Shown in pieces: positions 7,200-15,811 of a DNA stretch of 64,000 bases (position 1 is its first letter; every line of letters begins with the position of its first letter). The stretch is from contig NZ_CP043959.1 in NCBI RefSeq assembly GCF_008632955.1, forward strand, positions 6,324,001 through 6,388,000, written 5' to 3'. The stretch is from Streptomyces tendae (lineage in GTDB: Bacteria > Actinomycetota > Actinomycetes > Streptomycetales > Streptomycetaceae). A program made the translations under genes and the position numbers. The notes beneath the pieces are model-generated. The model saw only the letters and a list, made by a program, of their open reading frames with translations, made no database searches and was not told where the DNA came from.

Positions 7200-8257
7200 G
7201 AACTCGCTACCTCCCGCAGTCGCTCGGCCGCGCGCTCCGGCGGCACGTCGTTGATGAACACGTTCATGCCGGACTCGGAGCCCGCGAGGAACTTCAGCTT
7301 GCCGGACGTACGGCGGATGGTGAAAAGCTCGAGGTGCAGCGCGAAGTCGTCGCGCGTCACGCCCTCGAAGTCCTCCAGCGGGCCGAACGGCGCCTGGTGC
7401 CAGGCGGCGATGTACGGCGTCGGCGGTTCGTTCTCCCCGAAGATCCGGTCGAAGCGCCTGAGCAGCTCCAGGTACACCTGGGGGAACTCCGCGCGTGCCG
7501 CTTCGTCCAGTGCCAGCAGGTCGGGCACCCTGCGCCGGGGATACAGGTGGACCTCATAGGGCCAGTGCGCCGCGTACGGCACGAACGCCACCCAGTGTTC
7601 ACCCTCCAGGACGACCCGCTCGTCCGCCCGCTCGCGCGCGACCACGGCGTCGAACAGGTTCTCGCCTCCGGTCGCCTCCTTGTGCGTGGCCACTTGGCGG
7701 AGCATCAGGGCGGTGCGGGGGGTGGTGAAGGGGTAGGCGTAGATCTGCCCGTGGGGGTGCTGGAGCGTGACGCCGATCTCGGCGCCGCGGTTCTCGAAGC
7801 AGAACACCTGTTCAACGGAGGGAAGATGCGACAGCTCGGACGTCCGGTCCGTCCAGGCGTCCAGCACCAGCCGTGCCTGCCGTTCGCTCAGAGCGGCGAA
7901 GGAGGCGTCGTGGTCGGAGGTGAAGCAGACGACCTCGCAGCGGCCGGAGTCCCCGGCGAGCGAGGGGAAGCGGTTCTCGAAGACCACCACGTCGTACGAG
8001 GAGTCGGGGATCTCGCTCAGCCGCCCGCCCTCCGACGGGCACAGCGGGCACTGGTCGGCCGGCGGGTGGTACGTCCGCCCCTGCCGGTGCGAGGCGACGG
8101 CGACGGCGTCGCCCAGCAGGGCGTCGTGCCGGATCTCGGACGTGGTGACGGTGGCGTCCAGCGGACGGCGGTCGACCGCGTCCCGGACCGTGTCGTCACC
8201 GAGGTCGTAGTAGATGAGCTCGCGGCCGTCGGCCAGCCGGGTCGAGGTCTTCTTCAC
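7196..8257 (-). CDS. galT: Galactose-1-phosphate uridylyltransferase
   Basis: This is a 353-residue HIT-superfamily enzyme that transfers UMP from UDP-glucose to galactose 1-phosphate. The catalytic HPH triad is in TLQHPHGQIYAYPF; the zinc-site cysteines are in CPLCPS. The C-terminus (FINDVPPERAAERLREVAS) is typical of actinobacterial GalT. GTG at 8257 is selected because GGAGGAG lies 9 nt upstream; the longer frame crosses the promoter. First gene of the gal operon, divergent from a sodium:solute symporter. The 175-bp divergent region contains direct repeats and a palindrome likely to mediate galactose induction. Confidence 0.96.
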   Translation of the reverse strand: MKKTSTRLADGRELIYYDLGDDTVRDAVDRRPLDATVTTSEIRHDALLGDAVAVASHRQGRTYHPPADQCPLCPSEGGRLSEIPDSSYDVVVFENRFPSLAGDSGRCEVVCFTSDHDASFAALSERQARLVLDAWTDRTSELSHLPSVEQVFCFENRGAEIGVTLQHPHGQIYAYPFTTPRTALMLRQVATHKEATGGENLFDAVVARERADERVVLEGEHWVAFVPYAAHWPYEVHLYPRRRVPDLLALDEAARAEFPQVYLELLRRFDRIFGENEPPTPYIAAWHQAPFGPLEDFEGVTRDDFALHLELFTIRRTSGKLKFLAGSESGMNVFINDVPPERAAERLREVASS

Positions 8258-8288
8258 TGGGGTACTCCTCCACGCCCGCCCGTCACTC

Positions 8289-8344
8289 AACACAATCGAA
8301 CATAACACATCACAACTCACCAGCGGACGGCTCTCATCACAATC
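8289..8344. promoter_or_regulatory. galT promoter region with direct repeats
   Basis: An AT-richer stretch upstream of galT carries repeated short words: CATCACAA at 8308-8315 and again at 8335-8342 (27 bp apart), and CACAATC at 8291-8297 and 8338-8344. The corresponding promoter (galP1) in S. lividans is known to have direct repeats needed for galactose control, so these are probable operator elements. Exact -35/-10 hexamers are not clear. Confidence 0.5.
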
Positions 8345-8364
8345 AAACAAAGAACATGTAGGAA

Positions 8365-8385
8365 CGTGTTCAGTTCTTGAACACG
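8365..8385. promoter_or_regulatory. 21-bp palindromic operator upstream of the symporter gene
   Basis: Perfect 8-bp arms CGTGTTCA and TGAACACG flank the 5-bp spacer GTTCT. It lies 48 bp before the symporter ATG and about 108 bp from the galT start, so a regulator bound here could act on one or both promoters. The spacing suits a dimeric helix-turn-helix protein; no regulator gene is adjacent. Confidence 0.55.
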
Positions 8386-8432
8386 GAAGCGTAGATTCCG
8401 CATCGATCAGTTCGCGAACGAAGCGAGTGCGT

Positions 8433-10112
8433 ATGCATACCCCCACATACCTGGCCGCGGAGCTTCGGCTCCCCACCAACTGGCTGGACTACACGATCCT
8501 CGGGATCTACTTCGTCGTCGTGCTGGGCATCGGATTCGCCGCCCGCCGATCGGTCAAGACCAGCCTGGACTTCTTCCTCTCCGGGCGCTCGCTGCCCGCC
8601 TGGGTCACCGGACTGGCCTTCATCGCCGCCAACCTCGGTGCCACCGAGATCCTCGGCATGGCCGCGAACAGCGCGCAGTACGGCGTCTACACGACGCACT
8701 GGTACTGGATCGGCGCCATCCCCGCGATGGTGTTCCTCGGCCTGGTGATGATGCCGTTCTACTACGGCTCCAAGGTCCGCTCGGTCCCCGAGTTCCTGCT
8801 GATGCGCTTCGACAAGGCGGCGCACCTGCTGAGCTCGATCCTCTTCGCGGCGGCCGCCATCCTGATCGCCGGCGTCAACCTCTACGCCCTCGCGATCGTC
8901 GTGGAGGCCCTCCTCGGCTGGCCGCAGTGGGTGGCCATCGTCGTCGCCGGGGCCTTCGTCCTCGGCTACATCACCCTGGGCGGTCTGTCCTCGGCGATCT
9001 ACAACGAGGTCCTGCAGTTCTTCGTCATCCTGGCGGCGCTCATCCCGATCACCGTGCTCGGCCTGAAGAGCGTCGGCGGCTGGGACGGCCTCACCGACTC
9101 CCTCACCAAGGCGCACGGCGACAACTTCGTCACCGCATGGGGCGGCACCGGCATCGGCAGCGACAACCCGCTCGGCGCCAACTGGCTCACCATCGTCCTC
9201 GGCCTCGGCTTCGTCCTCTCCTTCGGCTACTGGACGACCAACTTCGCCGAGGTGCAGCGCGCGCTGTCCGCGAAGAACCTGTCGGCGGCCCAGCGCACCC
9301 CGCTGATCGCCGCTTTCCCGAAGATCTTCATCGTCTTCCTGGTGATGATCCCCGGCCTGGTCGCCGCCGTGCTGGTCCCGAAGATCGGCACCAGCGGCTC
9401 GGACCTGCAGTACAACGACGCCATCCCGTTCCTGATGCAGCAGCTGCTGCCCAACGGCGTGCTGGGCATCGCCGTGACCGGTCTGCTGGCCGCGTTCATG
9501 GCAGGCATGGCGGCGAACGTCTCCTCGTTCAACACCGTCTTCACCTCCGACATCTGGGCGAAGTACGTGGTGACGGACCGCGAGGACTCCTACTACGTGC
9601 GCTTCGGCCGCCTGATCACCGCGATCGGCGTGGTCGCGTCCATCGGCACGGCGTTCCTGGCCAGCTCCTTCTCCAACATCATGGCCTACCTCCAGACGCT
9701 GTTCTCCTTCTTCAACGTGCCGATGTTCGTCGTCTTCATCATCGGCATGTTCTGGAAGCGCGCGTCGATGAAGTCGGGCTTCTGGGGTCTGGTCGCCGGC
9801 ACCACGGCCGCGATGGTCAACTACTTCGTCATCTACGAGCAGGGCATCATCGACATCCCCTCCGACCAGGGCGCCAACTTCGTCTCCGCGATCGCGGGCT
9901 TCGTCGCGGGCGCGGTGGTCATGGTCGTGGTGTCGCTCTTCACGGCACCCAAGCCGAAGGCCGAACTGCAGGGGCTGGTGTACGGCACCCGCTCGCCCGG
10001 CATGGCGGAGCCGCCCGCGGAGGGCGACGACGCGTGGTACCGCAAGCCGGCGCTGCTGGGCTGGGGTGCGGTGATTCTGGCTGCCGCCTGCTACATCCCG
10101 TTCTCGTTCTGA
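8433..10112 (+). CDS. Sodium:solute symporter (SSS family), probable galactose transporter
   Basis: This is a 559-residue integral membrane protein of the SSS/SGLT family. About 13-14 hydrophobic helices are visible, starting WLDYTILGIYFVVVLGIGF, and the family core is seen in FLSGRSLPAWVTGLAFIAANLGATEILGMAANSAQYG-like sequence and in AFMAGMAANVSSFNTVFTSDIW (~residues 355-378), which carries the sodium-site serines. It should import a sugar with Na+ across the cytoplasmic membrane. Its divergence from galTEK makes galactose the likely substrate (inference). ATG at 8433 is preferred; a GTG six bases earlier is possible, and the long open frame from 8214 overlaps galT. A small membrane protein follows at 21 bp. 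Confidence 0.92.
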   Translation: MHTPTYLAAELRLPTNWLDYTILGIYFVVVLGIGFAARRSVKTSLDFFLSGRSLPAWVTGLAFIAANLGATEILGMAANSAQYGVYTTHWYWIGAIPAMVFLGLVMMPFYYGSKVRSVPEFLLMRFDKAAHLLSSILFAAAAILIAGVNLYALAIVVEALLGWPQWVAIVVAGAFVLGYITLGGLSSAIYNEVLQFFVILAALIPITVLGLKSVGGWDGLTDSLTKAHGDNFVTAWGGTGIGSDNPLGANWLTIVLGLGFVLSFGYWTTNFAEVQRALSAKNLSAAQRTPLIAAFPKIFIVFLVMIPGLVAAVLVPKIGTSGSDLQYNDAIPFLMQQLLPNGVLGIAVTGLLAAFMAGMAANVSSFNTVFTSDIWAKYVVTDREDSYYVRFGRLITAIGVVASIGTAFLASSFSNIMAYLQTLFSFFNVPMFVVFIIGMFWKRASMKSGFWGLVAGTTAAMVNYFVIYEQGIIDIPSDQGANFVSAIAGFVAGAVVMVVVSLFTAPKPKAELQGLVYGTRSPGMAEPPAEGDDAWYRKPALLGWGAVILAAACYIPFSF

Positions 10113-10133
10113 CCGCGGGAGGATTGAGAGAGC

Positions 10134-10445
10134 ATGTCCGAGCACAACTCCGAGAGTGACCTCCAGAAGGAGATCACCGAGCTGGAGACCAAGTCCGCGA
10201 CGGCCGCCCGGTTGTTCGACATCCGGCGGATCATCGGTGGGTTGTTCGTGCTGTACGGGGTGATCGTGATGATCGCCGGGTTCACCGCGTCGGATGCCGA
10301 CATCGACAAGGCGCAGGGGGTCAACATCAACCTGTGGACGGGGCTGGGGATGCTGATCCTCGGCCTGCTGTTCCTTCTCTGGCTCTGGCTCCGTCCGACG
10401 GCGCCGCCGCCACCCCCGACCGACGAGAACACCCCCACAACCTGA
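10134..10445 (+). CDS. Small membrane protein, symporter-associated
   Basis: This 103-residue protein has a charged N-terminal helix (~residues 1-35, rich in Glu/Lys and coiled-coil-like) followed by two transmembrane helices, one at IIGGLFVLYGVIVMIAGF and one at LWTGLGMLILGLLFLLWLW, and a proline-rich cytoplasmic-looking tail. GGGAGGA lies shortly before the ATG. It is 21 bp downstream of the symporter and ends just before a strong terminator, so the two form one transcript. The function is unknown; a role in assembly or stability of the transporter is possible. Confidence 0.8.
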   Translation: MSEHNSESDLQKEITELETKSATAARLFDIRRIIGGLFVLYGVIVMIAGFTASDADIDKAQGVNINLWTGLGMLILGLLFLLWLWLRPTAPPPPPTDENTPTT

Positions 10446-10460
10446 CGGCCCCCTCCCAAC

Positions 10461-10503
10461 ACGGGGTGTGCGGCTCCCTTCTCACGGGGGCTGCACACCC
10501 CGT
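10461..10503 (+). terminator. Terminator of the symporter operon
   Basis: An 11-bp perfect inverted repeat (10461-10471 with 10493-10503) encloses a further 7-bp stem that pairs if G-U is allowed, leaving a 7-nt loop. The total 18-bp stem just 16 bp after the small membrane protein gene is a strong intrinsic terminator without a U-tract, as usual in streptomycetes. Confidence 0.8.
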
Positions 10504-10794
10504 ACGCGTAAGCACCACCCCGTGCGCCTGGGGGTACGCCACCGGCGTCGGGAAGTCGCCCATGGCGGGGAGGGGACGGGGTGGGGGTGGGCGCCCGCAG
10601 CGGCTGGCGCGTGAACACCCCGCACCCCCCAAGCACGCTCCATCGCGCCAGACCGAGGACGACCCCCCACCCCGGCCCCGCACCACCCGCCACCCCTGGG
10701 CGCTACGCCCGCCCCCACCGCACCGCAACCCTGCGCCGCAGGCGTCCCACCCCAGCCCCACCGAGCCGCAGGCGTCAGCCGCCCGCCCCCGCGG
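10504..10794. other. Non-coding GC-rich stretch beyond the damaged regulator gene
   Basis: This ~290-bp stretch has no believable gene. It is very GC-rich with strong C/G strand asymmetry (long runs of C on the plus strand), and its open frames look like translated background. Part of it (around 10548-10640) resembles, from memory, intergenic sequence that recurs in other streptomycete genomes. The true 3' end of the response regulator gene may lie at its right edge, hidden by a further indel. Confidence 0.4.
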
Positions 10795-11453
10795 GGACGC
10801 GCGGTCCAGGAGGCCCGTGCGGGCCGCCAGGGCCGCCGCCTCCAGCCGCGACCCCACCCGAGCTTCATCAGCACCCGCTGCACATGCGTCCGAGCCGTGG
10901 ACGGCGCGATCCCCATCCCCGCCGCGATCAGCCGCGTGTCCTCCCCGTCCGCGACCCGCACCAGCACCTCCACCTCCCGAGGCGTCAGCATCTGCAACAA
11001 CCGCGCCCCCTCGTCATCCGGCTGAGCCGCGGGATTCAGCAGCTCCCCGAACGCCCCCTGCAACAACGCCGGCGCCACAGCGGCCTCCCCGCCCGCGCCT
11101 TGAGCATCGCCCGCTCGACCCCCTCGATCCGCTCGTCGTGCCGGACGTACCCCGACGCCCCGGCGCGCGAACGCCGCCGCGATCCCCCGCGGCGACGGCA
11201 CAGGACCCAGCACCACCACCGCCACCTGCGGCCGCTCCCGCTTGATCTTCACCACGGGATCGAACGTCCCGGCCTCCGCCGGCGCCGCCGTCCCCAGCAG
11301 ACACACCTCCGGCGCCCTGCTGATCACCAGATCCGCCGCCCCCGCCGCGGGCGCCGCCGCGGCCAGCACCCTGTGCCCTCGCAGCTTCAGCGCCGAGGCC
11401 AGCGCCTCGGCGAGCAATCGGTGGTCGTCGACCACCATCAGCCGCACTCCCAT
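10795..11453 (-). pseudogene. NarL/LuxR-type response regulator gene with three frameshifts
   Basis: The reading frame from ATG 11453 begins MGVRLMVVDDHRLLAEALA, a receiver start, and continues to PSPRGIAAAFAR. There one extra base (near 11160-11168) shifts the frame; a missing base near 11086-11090 restores it at GEAAVAPALLQGAF. The LuxR helix-turn-helix follows (MLTPREVEVLVRVADGEDT and GIAPSTARTHVQRVLMKLG), then a lost base in a C run at 10857-10859 moves the end (GSRLEAAALAARTGLLDR) into another frame. Corrected, it is a roughly 220-residue regulator lacking an obvious phospho-acceptor Asp. All three changes lie in G/C runs, so sequencing error is more likely than decay. The left boundary is approximate. 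Confidence 0.7.
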
Positions 11454-11603
11454 CGGACAACCATCCCCCAGACCACACGCCCCCGGATGCCCCCGGAAGC
11501 TACACGCTTGTTCGACGTCGCGCTCCCCCTACCGGCGAGAATCGCCCCGGAACGCCGAAATTCTCGTCTTCGGTGGCGAAGAGCGCGGGATGAGCGGTAC
11601 GCG

Positions 11604-11637
11604 AACGGCCCCGCCCCTGAACAGGGACGGGGCCGTT
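11604..11637 (-). terminator. Terminator after the PQQ-like protein operon
   Basis: A perfect 10-bp inverted repeat (AACGGCCCCG at 11604-11613, CGGGGCCGTT at 11628-11637) encloses a 14-nt segment that can pair further (CCCCT/AGGG). It lies 62 bp past the stop of the minus-strand beta-propeller gene. Confidence 0.75.
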
Positions 11638-11698
11638 GCAGCCCACCAGGGATGCGACCGAAGCCGCCACCGCTCGACCGAAGCCGACCGGCAACCGA

Positions 11699-13714
11699 TC
11701 AGCTCGTACCGAACGCGATCACCGAGTACTCCTTGTCACGGCTGGTGTAGTCACTCGCGAACACGGAGGACATGTACAGACCCCCCTGCCCGTAGAGGAC
11801 CTCCGAGTAGTCCGGCGACATCCGCGACTCGACGTCCCGCACGGCCTCCGTCGACGGGTTCTCCATCAACACGGTCTGCTTGAAGGAGCCACCGTCGATG
11901 CTGACGACCTGCCCGCCCTTGTCGTACGGCGGACGCTTGTACGCGATCACGTTGCCGCCGTCCATCCGCAGCGGGTAGATCTCGTAGTCGTCACCGGCGT
12001 CGGCCCGCTGGCCCGTCTGCTTGCCGGTCGCCAGGTCGAAGGCCACGACCTCGTTGGTCTGGCCGTAGGAGTCCCCGCCGGTGTCGTGCTCCTCGGTCGC
12101 GATGTACAGCCGGTCGTTGCCGACCGTGACCCCCGTGCAGTTCTCGACCTTGTAGATGCCGTCGCAGCGGGCCGCGAACTCGTCGCCCGGCGCGGAGAGC
12201 CGGGCCCGCAGCTTGCCCGTCTTGTTGTCGACGGAGAAGAAGTCGGAGATGCCGCTGCCGTCACCGGCGGAGTCGCCGACGTCTGCGGCCACCACCAGGG
12301 GGTCGGTGGACACGACGGCCGCGTACTCGATGCCGCCGTCCATCTTGTACTCGGTGACGACGTCACCGGTCTTGGGGTCGACGGTCTGGATGTGCAGCTG
12401 ACGGTCCTCGCCGTACGAACCGCACTTGCGGACCGCGACCAGCTTCGGACCGCCGCCGTACCCGGCGTCGTAGCAGGAGTCGGAGGTCTTCGGCGCCCAC
12501 AGCTCCTTGCCGTCGGCGATGCTCCACGCGGCGCCGCCGCTGGTGCTGCCGGCCGCCACCGTTCCGCCGCTGAGCGTCACGTTGTTGAAGCTGATCGGCA
12601 TGGTGCCGGACTTGGCGCTCTTGGACCACACCTGCTTGCCGGCCTCCAGGTCGATCAGCGCGACCTGGGTGCAGGACTGGGGGTTCGCCTTGGTGGGCAT
12701 GGCCGGCTTGTGGACGATGGCCGTCTTGTTGTCCTCGGTGAGATGGCCGGTCGCCGCGCACACCGGACCGGGCAGGTCCAGCGTCCACTTCTTGCCGCCG
12801 GTCGCGCGGTCGTAGCCGGTGATCTCGGAGAGCCCGCTCTTGGCGTAGACCGAATCGGTCAGCCAGGACCCCGCGATGGGGATGCTGGAGGTGCCCTTGG
12901 GCACCTTCGGCGCGGGCACCTGGAACAGCACCTTGGACTTGGGGTCGGAGGGCGCCTTCTCCTTGGCCTCGCCGGACGTGCCCCCGGTGCCCTCGCCGGA
13001 GCCGCCGGTGGAGCCGTCGCCCTTACCCTTCTCCTCGCCCTTGCCGTCGCCGCCGCCGGCGGTGGTCTGCTTGTCGTCGTCCTTGCCGGACGAGGACGCG
13101 TACCAGACGCCGGTCCCCACGATCAGGGCGATGGCCACGACGGCCGCGGCGATGATGGCCACCGTGGTGTTGATCTTGCGTCCGCCCGGCTGCCCGGCCT
13201 GTGCCTGCATCGGCACGGTCGCCTGCGGATAGCCGTACCCCGGCTGCCCGTACCCGGGCTGTCCGTACCCCGGCTGCCCGTACCCGGGCTGTCCGTACGG
13301 ACCCGGCTGCTGCGGCTGACCGTACGGACCCGGCTGCTGCGGCTGACCGTACGGTCCGGGCTGCTGGCCCGGGTACCCGTAACCGGCCGGCGGCTGCGGA
13401 GGCTGCGGCTGCTGCGGGTAGCCGTACCCGGGCCCCTGCGGGGGCGTCGGCGGCGCGGCGGGCGGCTGCTGGCCCGGCGCCTGCGGGTAGCCGTATCCCG
13501 GCTGGGGCGATTTGCTCAGATCCGGCCCGGCGGGCGGCTGCTGACCCGGCGTCTGCGGGGGCTGCCCCGGAGGCTGCGCGGGCGGAGCCGGCTGCCCGGA
13601 CGGGGCGGGCGGCGCGGGCTGAGCGGGCTGCTGCGGCGGATCCGACGGATCCTGCGGCGGTCCGAACCCGGGCTGCTGCGGGGGCTGGTTGGGCGGCGGG
13701 GGCGGCTGGGTCAT
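11699..13714 (-). CDS. Membrane-anchored PQQ-like beta-propeller protein (paralogue A)
   Basis: This is a 671-residue protein in three parts. Residues ~1-170 are a Pro/Gln/Gly/Tyr-rich disordered cytoplasmic tail with PGYGQ and PGPYGQPQQ tandem repeats. A single transmembrane helix (INTTVAIIAAAVVAIALIVG) follows at about residues 182-205, then a charged Gly/Lys/Ser linker. Residues ~270-671 form an extracytoplasmic repeat domain with blades such as TGGKKWTLDLPG, DLEAGKQVWSK and DLATGKQTGQ, typical of PQQ-binding-like or outer-membrane-assembly-type beta-propellers. It probably binds partners or ligands at the cell surface; no enzymatic role is implied. It is 67 bp downstream of its paralogue and shares its architecture. 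Confidence 0.8.
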   Translation of the reverse strand: MTQPPPPPNQPPQQPGFGPPQDPSDPPQQPAQPAPPAPSGQPAPPAQPPGQPPQTPGQQPPAGPDLSKSPQPGYGYPQAPGQQPPAAPPTPPQGPGYGYPQQPQPPQPPAGYGYPGQQPGPYGQPQQPGPYGQPQQPGPYGQPGYGQPGYGQPGYGQPGYGYPQATVPMQAQAGQPGGRKINTTVAIIAAAVVAIALIVGTGVWYASSSGKDDDKQTTAGGGDGKGEEKGKGDGSTGGSGEGTGGTSGEAKEKAPSDPKSKVLFQVPAPKVPKGTSSIPIAGSWLTDSVYAKSGLSEITGYDRATGGKKWTLDLPGPVCAATGHLTEDNKTAIVHKPAMPTKANPQSCTQVALIDLEAGKQVWSKSAKSGTMPISFNNVTLSGGTVAAGSTSGGAAWSIADGKELWAPKTSDSCYDAGYGGGPKLVAVRKCGSYGEDRQLHIQTVDPKTGDVVTEYKMDGGIEYAAVVSTDPLVVAADVGDSAGDGSGISDFFSVDNKTGKLRARLSAPGDEFAARCDGIYKVENCTGVTVGNDRLYIATEEHDTGGDSYGQTNEVVAFDLATGKQTGQRADAGDDYEIYPLRMDGGNVIAYKRPPYDKGGQVVSIDGGSFKQTVLMENPSTEAVRDVESRMSPDYSEVLYGQGGLYMSSVFASDYTSRDKEYSVIAFGTS
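13225..13395 (-). repeat. In-frame tandem repeats encoding PGYGQ and PGPYGQPQQ units
   Basis: About four or five near-identical 15-bp units (PGYGQ) are followed by three near-identical 27-bp units (PGPYGQPQQ) within the 5' part of the beta-propeller gene. Copies differ mainly at synonymous positions. Such arrays expand and contract by slippage, and the tract is a place where short-read assembly could miscount copies. Confidence 0.75.
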
Positions 13715-13781
13715 GACGTGGGCACCTCGGGGAAGGGGACGACGGGCGGCGGGAAAGTGACGTGAGCGGTACTCACGGGTC

Positions 13782-15566
13782 TCACTTGCCGTAGGCGAGC
13801 ATCAACTTCTCCTTAGCGTCGTCATTGCCGGTCAGCCGGGTGGTGGACAGGTAGAAGCGGCCGTCGACCCAGTCGATCGCCTTGCTGAAGAAGCCGTTCT
13901 CGATGTCGGCGACGGCCTGCGGGTTCTGCATCAGCACGGCCGGCTTGTGGTTCGCGCCGGACACCGGCAGGGCCACGATCCGGCCGCCCGCGTCGTAGGA
14001 CGGCTCGACGTACGCGATGAGCTTGCCGTTCTCGACCTTCATCGGGACCATCGACTCCTCCACGGGGGAGGACTGCCGCCAGAGTTCCTTGCCGGTGGCG
14101 AGGCTGACGGCGACGATCTCGTTGGCCCCGGTGGTCGCCGCGGTCGGCAGGTAGAGGGTGTCGCCCTCGGCGACGACGCCGTCGCAGCCCTGGAGCTCAC
14201 GCGCGAGGATGGCCCAGCCGCAGCCGGCGTCGAACTTCTCGTCGACGGAGACCTGCGAGCGCAGCTTGCCGGCCGCGGTGAAGGCGGCGATGTTCCAGGC
14301 CTTCTTGTCGCCGTCCTCCTCCTTGGTGGCGTAGACGACGAGCGGGTTCACGGAGTACGTGCGCTCGACCCTCCAGCCCTTCTGGTACTGGTAGGTCCAC
14401 TTGACCTTGCCCGTCGCCGGGTCGAGCTCACGGACCTCGTCGTGCTCGTTGGTGCCGCCGGCACCGCAGGACGCGACCTGGATCAGCCGCTCACCACCCG
14501 CGAAGGCGGCGGGGAAGCAGGGGGCGTCGCCGTACCGCTTGGAGTCGAACAGCTTCCGTCCGGTCCGCACGTCGTACGCCGTGCCGGACTGCGAGCGGCC
14601 CACCATCAGCGTGTTGCCGGTGAGGGACATCTCGATGGACAGCACGGAGTCGAACAGGGCACCGTCGGCGACCTCCTGCGTCCAGCCCTTCTCGCCGGTG
14701 TCGAGGTCGAGGAGCTGGAGCCGGTTGCACTTGGCGCTGTCGCTGCTGCTGCTCATGTAGGCGACGACGACCTTGTCGTCGGCCGTCTTCTGCGGGGTGA
14801 CCGCGCAGATCTTGTGGGGGAAGCTGATGGTGTCCCAGGCGGGCTTGCCGTCGCTCACGTTGTAGGCGTAGACGTCCTTGTAGGCCGCCTTGACCGCTGT
14901 CCTGCCGGTGACCCACAGGCCGGGGGCGTCGGCGCCGGAACCGGGCGCGTCGGGCGCCTCCTTGTACCAGAGCACCTTGGACTCACCGGCCTGGCGGCCC
15001 TCGTTGAGGTCCTCGGGGTCCTCGCCGCCGTCGCCGCTGCCGTCGCCGGGGTTGACCGGGGCGCCGTCGGACTTGCCGGGCTTGGGGTCCTCGGTCGGCC
15101 CGGCGACCGGCTCGTCCTTCTTGTCGTCGCCGCCGGAGACGGCCCACACGGTGCCGCCGACGACGAGCGCCACCGCGACCGCCGCGGCGACGATCAGCAG
15201 GGGCTTGCCCTTGAAGGGGTTGCGGGAGCCGCCGCCGGGCGGGGTGCCGGGCGCGCCGGGGAACTGCGGCTGCTGCGGGTGGCCGTAGCCGGGCGCGCCG
15301 TACGGTCCGGGCTGCTGCGGCTGGCCGTAGGGTCCCGGCTGTCCGTACGGTCCGGGCTGCTGCCCCGGGTAGCCGTAACCGGCGGGCGGCTGCTGCGGGT
15401 AGCCGTACCCGGGCTGCGGCGCACCGGACGGCGGACCCTGCGGGGGCGGCGGCGTCGACGGCGCGCCCTGCGGCGGGGTCTGCGGCGGTCCGAAGCCACC
15501 GCCCGGCGGCGGATCCTGCGGCGGTCCGAAGCCGCCCTGAGGCGGCTGGTTGGGCGGCTGAGTCAT
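13782..15566 (-). CDS. Membrane-anchored PQQ-like beta-propeller protein (paralogue B)
   Basis: This is a 594-residue paralogue of the downstream gene. A shorter Pro/Gln/Gly/Tyr-rich tail (~residues 1-125) precedes one transmembrane helix (PLLIVAAAVAVALVVGGTVWAV) and a Pro/Asp/Gly linker. The rest is a PQQ-like beta-propeller with blades such as DLDTGEKGWTQ, DPATGKVKWTYQ and SLATGKELWRQ. Cysteine pairs in the propeller (for example CAVTPQK and AKCNRLQ) suggest disulphides outside the membrane. ATG at 15566 follows GGGGGAA. It is the promoter-proximal gene of the pair. The function is unknown; tandem duplication with divergent propellers suggests two related surface sensors or scaffolds. Confidence 0.8.
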   Translation of the reverse strand: MTQPPNQPPQGGFGPPQDPPPGGGFGPPQTPPQGAPSTPPPPQGPPSGAPQPGYGYPQQPPAGYGYPGQQPGPYGQPGPYGQPQQPGPYGAPGYGHPQQPQFPGAPGTPPGGGSRNPFKGKPLLIVAAAVAVALVVGGTVWAVSGGDDKKDEPVAGPTEDPKPGKSDGAPVNPGDGSGDGGEDPEDLNEGRQAGESKVLWYKEAPDAPGSGADAPGLWVTGRTAVKAAYKDVYAYNVSDGKPAWDTISFPHKICAVTPQKTADDKVVVAYMSSSSDSAKCNRLQLLDLDTGEKGWTQEVADGALFDSVLSIEMSLTGNTLMVGRSQSGTAYDVRTGRKLFDSKRYGDAPCFPAAFAGGERLIQVASCGAGGTNEHDEVRELDPATGKVKWTYQYQKGWRVERTYSVNPLVVYATKEEDGDKKAWNIAAFTAAGKLRSQVSVDEKFDAGCGWAILARELQGCDGVVAEGDTLYLPTAATTGANEIVAVSLATGKELWRQSSPVEESMVPMKVENGKLIAYVEPSYDAGGRIVALPVSGANHKPAVLMQNPQAVADIENGFFSKAIDWVDGRFYLSTTRLTGNDDAKEKLMLAYGK

Positions 15567-15760
15567 CAGCGCGTTCCCCCTTACTCACTGATTTTTAGCC
15601 ACGCCCTGAGGTACGTGATGACCCAGAGTCGTCGTCGGTCACTTACCAGACGGCTCTTTCTATCACCCGGTACCGACACGCCACGGGGCCGCGTCCTCCC
15701 CTGTTCCCAAGGGAGGACCGGCCTGTGATGCGCCCGTTACGTGCCTTCACGCCCTCTTCA

Positions 15761-15797
15761 CGCGCCGCGCGCTCCCCACGCGCGGGCGCGCGGCGCG
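15761..15797 (-). terminator. Terminator of the ABC-F gene
   Basis: A perfect 12-bp inverted repeat (15761-15772 with 15786-15797) has a 13-nt loop and begins 15 bp beyond the ABC-F stop codon on the minus strand. Confidence 0.75.
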
Positions 15798-15811
15798 AGC
15801 CTCGCGCCGGG

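Noticed and set aside
8370..10145. A 591-codon minus-strand open frame opposite the symporter
   Set aside because: It is the mirror frame of a well-supported membrane transporter and encodes His/Asp/Glu-rich background without conserved motifs.
10504..10794. Possible C-terminal extension of the damaged response regulator
   Set aside because: The frame is open, but the encoded Gly/Arg/Ala/Cys-rich sequence has no structure like any regulator and the usual protein ends near 10795.
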